This document shows positions 11,180 to 22,650 of a stretch of DNA of 64,000 bases, in pieces (the first letter of the stretch is position 1; the number at the start of each line of letters is the position of its first letter). The notes beneath the pieces are model-generated. The model made no database searches. It saw only the letters and a program-made list of their open reading frames with translations, and was not told where the DNA came from. Source of the DNA: Mya arenaria (taxonomy: Eukaryota; Mollusca; Bivalvia; Myida; Myidae); contig NC_069136.1 in the NCBI RefSeq assembly GCF_026914265.1, forward strand, positions 36,625,406 to 36,689,405, given 5' to 3'. The position numbers were made by a program, and so were the translations under genes.

Positions 11180-13115
11180 TATGATATACAAAATTTATAC
11201 AAAAGCATTCGGTAATAAAATTATTTTAATAATCAAGATAGCGAAAGTTGAAATACCAAGAAAAACCTCCTAACATAAAATGGCCCAAATCTCAAGACAA
11301 GAACAGCTATTACTCTCAAATTAATCAGACAAACAGCTCCCAGCAGGGAAAGGGTCAAGTGGTCAGTTTACAGTTATGTTAGATAAGTTCCACTGATAAG
11401 CCCGAGCATCAGCTTGATGCTCAGTAGCGGCATTAACTGTAGGATTGCAAGTGTTCATAACCTCGTGTATAGTGGTCAATAGGTTTATAAATATATGCCT
11501 TTGTGCGGTTAAACTGAAAACTAATTTTCTACAAGGGTTAGAATTTTAATATTTTAGTAAGTACCATTGGCATGTAGATTGCCGTTATCCTAAGGTAGTT
11601 GGCGAAAAATAAAAATTAGTCCATTGCGCTCTACAATTCAGAGAAATTGCCTCCCATTTACTCCTCATTTTGAGAAAAAGGCTAATCAGTCCATGAAATC
11701 ACCATGAAATTGTACCAGTCAATTAATTACCACTTAGTGGCCATCCTGCTGGGCTGTTGAATGTGTGTATTCCCAGATGATCTTTGTTTTGACTGTTTTG
11801 ACTGATACTGCAGTGTTAAGCTTGTGGTGAGTTTTTGCATGTATCAAAATGATCTTGAGAATGGGGTAAATATTTGCATACATAGAGAATTGGCCTACGC
11901 TAATTGATAAATTAAAAGTTAAAACTGAAATCACAATGTTTTCTTTACAGTTCTTGAAATTGATAAAGGGACATCTAAGTCATTTTTTTCGTATGATTTC
12001 TTTATCAGCCTAACTGGCGATAGCTTGTGTTCGGTCTTCAATTTTGTCATACGAGGTCGTATTTAAAATGAGTTGACTTGGGCGTGTGGGGATATTCATG
12101 ACATTTAGTGATAGCTCTTATTATTAAAAATATATAATATCCCACAAATAGAGATCATTCTAAACTGTTTATGTAAGTATAATGGTATACAACAAAATTA
12201 ATTCTTCAACTTAAAAGTTCAAGTTAACTGAATCATATGAAATTTAATGAACGACAAAAAAGTTAAAAATAAGATGTACAGCTCGTTTAAAACATGTGCA
12301 TTGGAATTGAATACCAGCTGGGCAGTCAGGAGTATTTATAAGACTGTGGCTTATGTGTTGCTTCAGATCATTATCACAGAAATGTTGATAAGCAGTGACC
12401 CTGTGTAACCTCTATTAGAATGATAAGTTTGGAAGGCACAAACTCTTGACATTATATTTAATTTTGCACATAAAGAAGTAAAACTGGAAAAAAGTCATGA
12501 TACAATACTAAAATGACGGTTTAATTCAGGAGTCCGATGAACCATTGGCTGTTGTTAGTCCAGAGGAACCCACACAGCCACTTCATACATCAACACCAAA
12601 GAAACCCATACATGTATGTATTCAACTGCCTGCAAAAATGGGAAAATTTGCTGCAGAAAACTGTACTTTTTACAATTAAGTTACCCCATAAAGTCATGTA
12701 TTATTTTTAAATAATAAAGAACAATAACAAATAGATCATATTTATGCACCGTGTTATATTTTCATTGCTTAAAAAAACAGTTCATAGATATGTTATCAAT
12801 TATAATTATTTTTCAGACAAGTAAAACAGGAAAAGGCAGACCAGTTCATATTTATGCACCGTGTTAAATTTTAATTGCTTGTAAAAAAAGTTCATAGATA
12901 ATGTTTTATCAATTATAATTATTTTTCAGACAAGTAAAACAGGAAAAGGCAGACCAGTTGGGAGGTTATTAAAGCTTAAGAAAACAGGGAAGTGCAACGT
13001 CTACAGCCATGTAGGAGATGATGTTTTCATAGCAATGTATCCCAGAGCCAGATCATCAGGGCTAGAGAAAAAGTATAGACGAAGGATTTCAACTGTTAGA
13101 GTTGGAAAAGTTTGA
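6631..13115 (+). CDS. Small four-exon gene of unknown family
   Basis: I do not recognise the protein. Four exons join in phase 0: 6,631-6,654 (opens METSLNAQ, donor GTACTT), 6,955-7,008 (acceptor TTTCAG, 18 codons, donor GTAAAC), 12,530-12,613 (acceptor ATTCAG, 28 codons, donor GTATGT) and 12,930-13,115 (acceptor TTTCAG, ends GKV then TGA). The product has 115 residues: an acidic first half with DEE/FDDEF runs, a Pro/Thr linker, and a basic C-terminal half with the patches GKGRPVGRLLKLKK and EKKYRRR. This suggests a nuclear or nucleic-acid-binding protein, but that is only inference. The first-exon frame is open upstream to a TAA at 6,565 and looks coding there, so the ATG at 6,631 is a guess and a 5' exon may be missing. 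An alternative acceptor at 12,817 gives a shorter C-terminus. Confidence 0.5.
7845..7950 (+). repeat. Degenerate tRNA-like repeat
   Basis: A B-box-like stretch (GGTTTGAATCCCGG) follows a tRNA-like arm in the third intron-side region of the small gene. The A-box is poor. This may be an old tRNA-derived SINE. Confidence 0.3.
8122..8247. mobile_element. Short palindromic MITE
   Basis: Inverted ends of 24 bp (8,125-8,148 and 8,221-8,244) begin TATTGCATTC and carry GGGCAATA on the inner side. The interior also folds (GTTACAAGCATAAC against TATGTTATGCTG). No transposase is present. The superfamily is not clear. Confidence 0.6.
9884..10040. repeat. Interspersed-repeat end with GC-tract hairpin
   Basis: A run of GACGG/GACAGAC motifs leads to GGGCAAATCTATATG, a C12 tract, and then GGGGGCAT, forming the inverted pair ATGCCCCC/GGGGGCAT. 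A second hairpin, TACCTAAA/TTTAGGTA, lies at 9,884-9,922. The layout matches the ends of the DR1 arrays in this window (GACTGACGGACAGGGCAAAAACAA, then a C/G hairpin), so it is probably a related repeat family. Confidence 0.5.
11130..11178. repeat. (ATA)n microsatellite
   Basis: An uninterrupted ATA/TAA tract of roughly 45 bp with one slip. Confidence 0.9.
12737..12963 (+). repeat. 110-113-bp tandem duplication spanning an intron-exon boundary
   Basis: The segment starting CATATTTATGCACCGTGTTA at 12,737 repeats at 12,847. The copied block includes the polypyrimidine tract, the TTTTTCAG acceptor and the first 30 bases of the last exon, so acceptors lie at both 12,816 and 12,929. Copy identity is about 93% by eye, with small indels in the intron part. 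Confidence 0.85.
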
Positions 13116-13245
13116 AGAATCCCCGAATGTGCCATGTAAATGACTGTGTTACAAGTTTATGAAACTATTGAACTGATTTTTTCCCTATATTAATGGAAAG
13201 ACAAATGAATTGTATGACACAAATATCAATTCATGATCATTTATG

Positions 13246-13720
13246 TACGGATGTTACATGGGACACAATAATTGACCAAAATGTAACGAGCGTTACCAAT
13301 ACATAATCATTGATTTGTGTGATGCTTGATGTCCTTTATAATTGTTGGCTTTACAACCACTTAAAATATTGTGCAAACATCTCTGCACATTATGCACTTT
13401 ATTAAAGCATATTTGAAAATTAACCTATTGTGTAACGCGTGTTACATATGGACACAGAAAACTGCAAACAGGTGTTACAATTGGACACCAAGTTAATATG
13501 ACAGTTGTTACATAGGACACAAACATTGGCCAACATGTAAGGAGCGTTACCAATGTACATAACCACAGATTTGTGCCATGCTTGATGTGCTTTATATTGT
13601 TGGCTTTACAACCTCTTAAAAAGTTCTACACATTATGCATTTTATTAATTTAACCTATTCTGTAACGCTTGTTACATGTGGATACAGAAATATGCAAAAA
13701 CATGTACCAACATTGGATAA
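13246..13720. repeat. About 254-bp tandem duplication with GTAAC/GTTAC palindromes
   Basis: The segment beginning GTTACATGGGACACAATAAT (13,253) returns at 13,507 with moderate divergence. Each copy holds palindromes of the form TGTAACGNNNGTTACA (near 13,282, 13,431, 13,537 and 13,660). This sits directly downstream of the small gene's stop codon. Confidence 0.7.
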
Positions 13721-14138
13721 AGACTGACTCCAAAGTATTCCAATGTGCCATTAGGCCTGATGGCTATATACACTCCACTTAAGTATGGTATACTTTGCTT
13801 TTTGTTAACACATATTTGAAATTATGTGTGTTACCCTTGGATACCGAACCTAGCACACTGATGTTACAATGGGACACCAAACTCCGCAAACATGAAATGA
13901 GCATGCAAACAGATAAATATTTTTAAGTGTTAGTGCAAGCTAATGTGAAACAATGTTTCTCCTTTAAGTCTTCAGCAAAAAATGCCACATTTGATGTGTT
14001 TGTATCAAAATGTTATCTTGTATAGTCCTGTTCAATAACTGTTGTTATCTCCCTTGAAATATTACCTCCCCTGAACACTCTTCCGTGTGGAGAACTTATC
14101 TTAACTTCCGGTGGAGAGCAAAGTAAACTTGTGCGAAA

Positions 14139-16117
14139 ATGAGCGAATCTTCACCAAAATCGACAGTTAAAAAGCGACATTATTGTTGCATTTGCAGTAA
14201 CTACAGGGGGAAGTTGTGAATGAACTTTGTGTAACGTTGCACAGATTCCCAACGGACGATAAGCTCAGAAAACTCTGGATTAAACGTGTGAAAGCTGTCA
14301 GTCCAAACTTTGTGTCAAGTTTGAAAAACGATCGCCTTTGTTCTGTTCACTTCACCAACGGCAAATACACAAAGGAAAACCCCGTTCCGTGTGTGTTTAT
14401 CATAAACAACAAGGAAAAGATATTTAAATTATCAAAGGTAAGCCGAGTTTGTCGTTGTGAAACTAGTTTCATCTTGTTTATCATTCTTTGTGAATCACTA
14501 GCTACTTATTTAAATATATTGAACAACATCATGAACATGTTTATCTAAACTTTATATGAATGTATTTCACTGTTTACCAACACTATTGGAAATTGTCAAA
14601 CAAAAGATTTGGTTCTGTTATATTACATGTTTATAGTTTGCTAAAACAAGGGGGATTTTTTACCTGTTTTTATTACTATATGTTGTTCTGGATCTGGATG
14701 GTACGTTGCAGGGCCTTTCAGCATATAAGCAACGTAGCATCATGAATATCATATCAAGGATTTTTGTTTGTTTCTGTGAAATATCGAAAATAATACTCAC
14801 AAAATAGAACCATAAGAAATACTAAGAATCCTGTTTATTTATGTATTTTCAGGTGGAAAGTTCAGAACCGGCATACAAATGTAATGACGAAGACCAAGAG
14901 GCGGAGAATGAAGAGTATGATGGGCCAGACTGTACTTTAACTACAAGCAGTGTATCCGAATATGCTTCAATCAAGTTCCATGACTATGCTGGCCAGATTG
15001 AATTTCCTGTTCAGAAAACGCTAAATAAAGACACACAGGCTGACAATGTAGGAGTGTCCTTTTCTACTCAGACGGAAGGGACTAGTTCAGTTTCAGTTAC
15101 GAAGTGTAGTGTTTCAACACAAACAGACTTTGAAACTCCATTATGTAAATGTATGTCAAAAACAACTTCTGAAGTTGGAGTACAAGTTAACAAACCTGAC
15201 CTGACTGTGGAAGACATTAAAAGTAATGAGATGTGTATGTTTTACACAGGTCTACCTAATGTGGAAACTTTTCATTTACTTTTTGATGAAATGGATGATG
15301 TAGGGAGTCACACAAATAAATGCGGAAATTGAGAAAACAAGGGCCGGCCAAGAGCGCTACGACTTATTGATGATTTTTTTTAATTTTGGTGCGTTTAAGA
15401 TTAGGGCTTCTTCTTGAGGACTTTCCATGTGTCGGAATCAACATGTTCAAACATAACAAACCACTGGATTTCATACATGAGTGTGAAACTGTCGACATTA
15501 GTTGCTTGGCCATCCAGAAAGACATTAAAAGTTACAATGCCACAGAAGTTCAAACGGAAATACCCGAACTGCCGCATAATCATTGACTGCACTGAGTTCT
15601 ACACAGAAACACCACAATCACTTGCTAACAAATCAATGATGTACTCACACTACAAGTCACATATGACTTGGAAGGCACTTTTAGGAATAAGTCCATCTGG
15701 AATTATAACTTTCGTTTCGGACCTATGGAGTGTCCTATGGACATAGACCTATGGAGTGGAAGCATTAGCGATAAACAGTTGACAATTAAATCAGAACTCC
15801 TTGATTTGTGTGAAGCTGGTGATGGGATAATGGCTGATAAGGGTTTTCTAATATTGGATTTGACAACACCACGCGGCATGCATCTGATTATTCCACCCTT
15901 GAAATTACAAAAGTTTAACCGCCAACAAGTTGAAGAAACAAGGAGAATCGCAAACTTGCGAATTGACGTAGAACGTGCTATGGAAAGAGTGAAAAACTTC
16001 AGAATTTTGCAAGGTGTAATGCCTATAACATTGTCTAAGCAAGCATCAAAAATCCTGGAAGTTTGTGTTGCTCTGTCAAATTTGTTGCCACCATTAGTAC
16101 ATGATGATGACAATTGA
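14139..16117 (+). pseudogene. THAP zinc-finger DDE (DDE_Tnp_4) transposase, frameshifted
   Basis: Exon 1 starts at ATG 14,139 and encodes a THAP finger: CCIC, then LRKLWIKRV, LCSVHF and a proline-containing NPVPCVF end. It stops at donor GTAAGC (14,438). Exon 2 starts at 14,853 (TTTTCAG acceptor) in phase 0. It has an acidic linker and the helix-turn-helix lead FYTGLPNVETFHLLF. The catalytic residues are D in IIIDCTEF (near 15,582), D in IMADKGF (near 15,838) and E in RIDVERAMERVKNF (near 15,975). Breaks: a one-base shift in the G run at 14,206-14,210; two or three shifts between 15,330 and 15,420; and a 26-bp insertion that partly repeats ACCTATGGAGTG near 15,718-15,760. It was presumably active before these changes. 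Confidence 0.85.
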
Positions 16118-16251
16118 ATATGACCGTTGTTAAAAGACAGTACTGGGGAATATACTTTTATTAACATTGCTTCAGGCTTCTTTCTTGATATGTTCTTAAA
16201 CTTGTTTAATAAAAGTTTACATTTTATGACATGAAAGATCATATACATACT

Positions 16252-16300
16252 ATTTAAAGCTGCGCTCTCACAGATTTACCATTTTTACAACTTTCTTGCC
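16252..16300. mobile_element. End fragment of a TTAA-flanked MITE
   Basis: TTTAAAGCTGCGCTCTCACA matches the left end of the complete MITE at 56,911. I found no partner end nearby, so this is a truncated copy in the spacer between the two convergent transposon genes (16,118-17,297). The rest of that spacer shows no gene. Confidence 0.45.
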
Positions 16301-17617
16301 AATTGATGTTGCCTAGTTAAGAGCACAATTGCATGTTGTTTGCTTTGGTTTAATCACCAATATAATTGTAACTTTACTTCTGAAAATAAACTGTTACACA
16401 CTTAATGTACTTTTTTTATGATTTGTTGTTCAGTCTCCTTTAAGCTGGAATTGGCATTGCAGAGTTTAGTGCTCTGGCTTGATTAAACTGATTGAATCTA
16501 ACCTCCACCGACTTGCACTCATTATTCATTAAGACAAAACAACCACTCTCGCTAAAGACTTTATCATAGCATTTGTCATTCCAGTTAAATGAAGTTATGT
16601 AATACCAGTTAACAATCAAAGAACTGATTCAACACTCTAAAAACCATAGCCGGTAAGTGACATCTGTACATTTAGATTTGCTTGGTTACCCACTTGACTC
16701 TTGAGTCTGAACACAAACACTGTTTTTCAATAAAAGAAGAAAAAAAAACTAATTATTTTCATTCCAAGCATTTTATTCAATTCAAGTATTGTTGTCAATG
16801 AAAAAGAGAAGTTCATGATGATACATTTAATAAGATCATAAAAACATAGGTATAAATCAAAGAATTAATCAACGACACAAAAATGTTCATGTGATATATA
16901 GTATCGGTGGCCGTGTGGACTAGCTGGTTGTTTTCAATTTTTTTCTATACTTGAGAAGTGTGGGTCTGAATCCAAACCCCACAAAATCAAAATACTTTTT
17001 ATGCTATAAACTGTATTTTTTGTGCAATTTATATATCATAGAGTAAACTAATGATCAATAAGTGCTTTCAGTTGCTTTACTGGGAAAACTGTTTTTGTTC
17101 AAAACATAAGCAAGTCATTTTAAGTCTGAGTTTTAGACTCGCACTAACAAAACTGAATCTTTAAAGCAAACTATTAAATGTAACAACAACATGCGAGCAC
17201 CAATTCTGTTTTAACAAACTCTTTTTTTGTCTATTTACACATAATGAACAAGAACTGTTTGATTTTTCTATTTACACTTTAAACACATTAAGTTTCTTTA
17301 CATTAGTTCTTTACCCCGTTTGACACGCTCTGTGAACAATTCTGGTATAACAGCCTTTACATAAAAACTGTTGAGTTTACCTAGCATGTCAACCCAAAGA
17401 TCATTATCAAAAGGTATTCTCTCCACACTATGACCCTTCAAAGTCCACACAAAAAAATCACACCATTTTCTTTCTGTTAAGGCCATTTGACCTTGAACTT
17501 GGAAATAGTAGCTGTGTTTTTTTTTCAAGGTTACTTCGCCATTCACTATTGAACAACAAAATGTTTTGTCTACACAGGCCTCTTCTGGTGAACAGTTTCT
17601 AAATTTATATGGGCATT

Positions 17618-18384
17618 CAGTTTTTTTTTTAGGCCCGATTTGTGGCCGAAATTCGGCCCCATTCCCCTCTCCAAAAAGTATATATTTTTCCCCTATTTCA
17701 GTAAAAAAATTCCCCTCCCGACGATGTCAAAATCGTCCTCTAAAATAACTTTGCCGATCATAATTACGGCACTTTTCAATACGGTAAACGCAGTTTGGCG
17801 CCGCATTTTACACGTAGTGATCATACGTGCTAGTCTCCCTTGATTGATCGGTATCGTTCAAGCGCTCGGAAAATTAATTATATTACGATTATACGAAAAA
17901 ACAAGCGTCCCGTCAATCTTCAAAATCAAAATGTCGCACAACGCGAAATTTTACACCAAAAAGATTGACAAAAAGGCTACTGCCGGCTCGAAGAAGATAG
18001 ATGTTTTATTTAAACAATCTTGTATGTCTATTGTCTTCAGTCTTATGAATTCCCTCTGTACGCCTTCTAGGAATAAACTACGGGGCAACACACTTGACAG
18101 TCTTATAAGAATATGTATGAGAGTGCCAAAAGAACTGACAGCAGGGGACATTGACAACATAATCAACCTTTACAATATGAAACAAAGAGATATTGCTTTG
18201 TAGATTGCTTTCACTTTCACTTTGATCTTGTTATGTATATGCATATGATCAATTTATTAAAGAGGAAGGCAAAGCTTTAATGATTTTTGCATTTATACAT
18301 TTTCCCCTTTTTGCCCTTTTACGACGCGATTTTCCCCTCCTGACGGGCCCTGGCCCCATTCCCCTAAAAGTGAAAAAAACACTG
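17618..18384 (+). mobile_element. Internally deleted hAT element with 5-bp target duplication
   Basis: The element starts CAGTTTTT and ends GTGAAAAAAACACTG. It is flanked by GCATT on both sides (17,613-17,617 and 18,385-18,389). It sits inside the YqaJ gene, and removing it with one GCATT keeps the reading frame. Its one ORF resembles the two ends of a hAT transposase. The CAG...CTG termini and 5-bp duplication resemble the hAT5 subgroup; most hAT elements make 8-bp duplications. Confidence 0.75.
17931..18203 (+). CDS. hAT transposase remnant: N-terminus fused to C-terminal dimerisation region
   Basis: The 90-residue ORF opens MSHNAKFYTKKIDKKATAGS, a lysine-rich start like those of hAT-derived ZBED/ZNF862-type proteins. 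It then jumps, near 18,020-18,045, to SRNKLRGNTLDSLIRICMRV and IINLYNMKQRDIAL. Those resemble the hAT C-terminal block (rN.l...LD.LmrI...). The catalytic RNase H fold is absent. The frame is intact across the junction, so a short protein that keeps the dimerisation part could be made; whether it is made is unknown. Confidence 0.6.
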   Translation: MSHNAKFYTKKIDKKATAGSKKIDVLFKQSCMSIVFSLMNSLCTPSRNKLRGNTLDSLIRICMRVPKELTAGDIDNIINLYNMKQRDIAL

Positions 18385-18398
18385 GCATTTTATCTCTA

Positions 18399-19173
18399 CC
18401 CTTCCCTAAATTTGCCACCAACTTCCACCAAATGCCACCCAAATCCATGGCAAATGGGTGGCACTTGGTGGAAAATGGGTGGCACTTGGTGGAATATCAA
18501 GAATTCCACCAACTGCCATGAAATTTCCACCCAACTGGAGGTGGCAGTTGGTGTAAAATTGAACTCAGTTTTTTTTTCATGTGGCACTTGGTGAAAAAGT
18601 TGGACTTAGTTAATTTTTCATATGGCAGTTGGTGAAAAAATGAACTTAGTTAATTTTTTGGGTGGCATTTGGTGAAAAAAGACTTAGAAAATCTCAAGAG
18701 TTCTGTAAAATGGAACCATTACTTATCATGATGGAATAATAATAGAATTTACGACAGTTGCTGTTCATGCTGCTGTTTTAGCATCATTACATATGCTACT
18801 ATTTAAAACTAACTGGTAATGTTGCTCAGGTTATACTGATGATGATTACGATGTTGGTGGTTCTATTGATGATGATTATGATGTTGGTGGTTCTATTGAT
18901 GATGATTATGATGTTGGTGGTTCTATTGATAATGATTATGATGGTGGTGGTGGTGGTGGTGGTGGTGGTAATTATGATGATTGTGGTGGTGGTGATTATG
19001 ATGATTGTGGTGGTGGTGGTGGTGGTTGATTTTGACAATTGTGTTGTTGTTGGTGGTTCATTGTGGTGTTGGTGAATATGATTGTGGTGGTATTGGTGAT
19101 TATGATGATTGTGGTGGTGGTGATAGTGATCATGATGATTGTGGTGGTGGTGACAACAACAACATGTTGTTAT

Positions 19174-19243
<70 letters not shown>

Positions 19244-19266
19244 GGTGGTGGTGGTGGTGGTGGTGG

Positions 19267-19308
<42 letters not shown>

Positions 19309-21390
19309 CAACAACAACAATGTGATGGTGATTATCATGATCATGATAATGATGAGTTAAACTAAGTTTTCTGTGTACATGTGCTCTGTTGCTATTTCCC
19401 CAAAGGTACAGGGATGCATTAATGTTTGATTTAAACTCGGAATGACCTCTCTGCTGGAAAATCTCCTCAAAATATTTGAATCTTCTGACAGTTACTAGCA
19501 TTAATTTTGTGGAACTTTGAATAGTGAGAAAAAATTTTGTGCAGTTTTGTTTAATAAAATGGATTGATTATAAGGTAACTGTTTTTTTTATCATATTAAC
19601 ATCCAAAAAAGATCATGACTTATCATTTTATTTTATTTTTACACATATTAGGCTCTTTGTCTTTGTTTAAAGTTTGACTAAGAGATAAGCTTTATGCATG
19701 TACTGTCAAGTATGTTTCACTTTATTCCAAAATAATTGACAAATACTCAGTCAAGCAATGTACTAAGTTTAAAAATTATCATTCAATTTGTACAATGAAG
19801 TTGAAGATGTATAAAGAAATGTTATACACATTTTTTCCAGACAAAACCCCCCCCCATAAGGATGACAATGTACTTGGACAAGATTCTAAGACCTTTTTGG
19901 TAAATATTTGAATATTACAATAACTTAAATGAAGACTGACCTCATAGTTTTATCATATTTTATTAGCTTATACTTATTTAAAAGTGCTAAGTGCTATGAA
20001 GGGTGAGATAAACAATATTGAATGCCAGTCAAGAAAAGATGTAGAAGATGTATATGATCTAAAGGGTGTGTGTGTTTTTAAGAAAAATCGTTATTGGTAT
20101 TGACAAAGCCTTGGTGTAATTCATGTTGTTGGCTGCATGATTTTGAAAAAATAAAGATATTAAAGTGAATCTTGGTGTACACATGTTTCCAAAGACATTT
20201 GTAGAACAAATTGTAGAACAAATAACATTCTTCTGTGAGGCAAACCCTGTTATATTGAACAGATTTATTAAAATGATCGCTTTTTTCAGAAAGAAATATG
20301 AATAGGGGACTTCTATAGCAGAAGAAGTATAGCCAAACTTGCAGAAAACAACAACCGAATGACTGCATCACTAAAGGAAAGAAACAGGTTATTGACATTT
20401 CAATATTCAAAATACCAAAACCGGTAGTTAAATTAACTTTTTACCTGTATTGTCATTGCTAATACAACAGACAAGTGCTCTTGTAAAACATATTTGCAAT
20501 GATTTAATGTATGAGGCTGAATTCTATAATTAGTTATGGTATATCATTTTGTTGTTATACTTGGTATTAATCTGGCTAGGCCCAAAGCTGAAGAAACTTA
20601 TATAAGAGTATGTTTTTAATGTTGTCATTTTATTTATGCATCTAATTTTGAAATATATTTTGAATAATGATAGCTAAAATGAAACCTCCAAAATAAATAA
20701 TACTAAAACTGTTTTCAGGATTTCTCCAAATGTAGAAATGCAGACAGCTCTTCACCATCAACTGTGATCCTTTGTAATTTTGTGTACATATGAAACTAAA
20801 TGACTGCAAAGAAATGATTTTTGTTGTTCTTAGGTTGTTGTATGCATACTTCATAAATCCCATGATTTTATTTCCACCAAGTGCCACATAATTTCCACCA
20901 ACTGCCACATTGGCATGGCATTTGGTGAAAAAAGATCAAAGAAACTGAACGTGGCATTTGATGGAAAATTGTTCCAATACTCCACCAACTGCCACCTTGG
21001 GGTGGCATTTGGTGAAAAATTTGCCACCAACTGCCACGTGGCATTTGGTGGAAAACGTTCCAATACTCCACCAACTGCCACGTTGGGGTGGCATTTGGTG
21101 AAAAATTTTGCCACGTGGCATTTGGTGGAAAACGTTCCAATACTCCACCAAGTGCCACGTTGGGGTGGCATTTGGTGAAAAAAATTGCCACGTGGCATTT
21201 GGTGGAAAATGTTCCAATACTCCACCAAGTGCCACGTTGGGGTGGCATTTGGTGGAAAATGGTGAAAAATTAGATCAAAGTCCCATTTTATTCTGTTTTT
21301 CATCGTTTTACACCAAGTGCCACCCGTTCCAATACTCCACCAACTGCCACCCATTTTCCACATCCAATTCGTGGCAAATTTAGGGAAGGG
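18399..21390. mobile_element. Foldback-like element with TA duplication
   Basis: A perfect 20-bp inverted pair (CCCTTCCCTAAATTTGCCAC at 18,399-18,418 and its complement at 21,371-21,390) is flanked by TA on both sides. Each end carries an array of short modules around CCACCAACTGCCAC and GTGGCATTTGGTGG, about 280 bp on the left and 520 bp on the right, in opposite orientation, so the ends can fold. The interior (18,700-20,860) has a large microsatellite and no recognisable transposase. A TA duplication suggests movement by a Tc1/mariner-type or other TA-targeting enzyme. It inserted 7 bp from the hAT element's target duplication. Confidence 0.75.
18835..19370. repeat. GAT/GGT/GTT trinucleotide microsatellite block
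   Basis: A 30-bp unit (GATGATGATTATGATGTTGG plus TGGTTCTATT) repeats about four times, then degrades into long GGT, GAT and GTT runs. ORFs on both strands here encode only low-complexity Met, Val, Ser, Pro or Thr tracts and are artefacts. Confidence 0.95.
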
Positions 21391-22404
21391 TAAGACCCCC
21401 TTGGTGTGAGCACATTTCTTACAACAGTCTACTATTCCATCTGGGCTTGATCCCAAGTGTGGTAGACTTGGCTTTACCACAAGGCCAGATGAAAAGAGTT
21501 TCAGCCCGGGGTGAGTTATTTGAATACGCCTTTGGTACACACGCTTGGCAGCTGGTTCATGACTTCTGCCCATCTAGTAGCTGCAGTATCAAATTCGTCA
21601 TTGTACCCCATAATGGATCGCAACAAGATATCAGGTTTTGTTTCAGGTTTTTTCTTACAAATAGTTCCAAAACTGGAACTTGTTAACCTGCCAGCCCTTG
21701 CATTTTTCCAATGGTAACTTTTATGTTGTCCTTTTGTTGAGTTTTCAATAAGAAAACAGTCATCCTGCTTACAGTTCAATGATTTAAAATATGTTTCGAA
21801 ATTATTTTCACACATTGAACTTTTTAAGTCAACACTGTCTTTGTTAAAGAAATCCACTGAATGAAGTTTGTGAAGCACTGGTATTGGCTCTTCTGGTGCA
21901 ACAAGTTCAGAATCACTCAACAAAAAAGCAGCATGTGGAGCACATTTTTTAAGTTTTTCCCCAAATGCTAATGAATTCAGAGGTTTAACATTATGCAGGT
22001 TGTCAACTTTACATTTAGTAGATGGGCTAACTTTCTGTAAAGTGTCATTTTCAAATTTCAGCTTTTTGAATACAAGATGCTGAGACCTTTGAGGGCTTAT
22101 TTTTCTTTTCCTCGGCTGGTTCCATTTACATTTTGTTGAAGTTGGCGCATTCAAACCATCCTTCTGTTTGGAACCGATATCAACAAGGGCGTACAGCAAC
22201 GCAGCAACATGGTTGCAGGATTCCCCCTCCCTGAAACATGAAAAGAAAAGTTGTATGAGTATGATAAAAAATTCTGCATTATTCATTGCAATTTAAAATT
22301 ATTCAGAAACCTGTAATCTGACAAAACAGTGAACGGACGCACAACAGGGAGTTAGGAACACTTTTGGATAACAATGATTTAAATAAATTTATTGACCAAC
22401 ACCT

Positions 22405-22650
22405 CCTTCAAACAACTAGGCACGTAGCTACTGCTACTTTGGGATGACGCTGATTGAAATGAGTTCATTGAACGACACCCCCTTCCCCTCCTTCGGTTTG
22501 CATTTAAAATTCAGGGTATTTTCAAACAACCAGGCACGTAGCTAGGGCTATTTTGGAATGACGCAGATCCAAGTTATTTTTTGATGGACTCCCCCTAGCC
22601 CCTTCGTTTTGAATTTCAAGTTAGGCTTTTTTTATTACAAAAACTTTGAC
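22405..22650. repeat. Diverged tandem repeat in the YqaJ intron
   Basis: Two units of about 130 bp share CAACTAGGCACGTAGCTA/CAACCAGGCACGTAGCTA followed by a TTTTGGRATGACGC stretch (22,416 and 22,536). The 22,231-22,893 intron otherwise has no coding signal. Confidence 0.6.

Noticed and set aside
16905-16985. tRNA-like phrase GTGGCCGTGTGGACTAG with GGGTCTGAATCC
   Set aside because: The cloverleaf cannot be closed and the anticodon region is unrecognisable.
18826-19501. Poly-Ser/Pro/Thr and poly-Met/Val ORFs
   Set aside because: They are translations of the GAT/GGT/GTT microsatellite.
20868-21383. ORFs on both strands rich in WW/HQMP or NCHVAFGGK repeats
   Set aside because: They come from the modular end of the foldback-like element.
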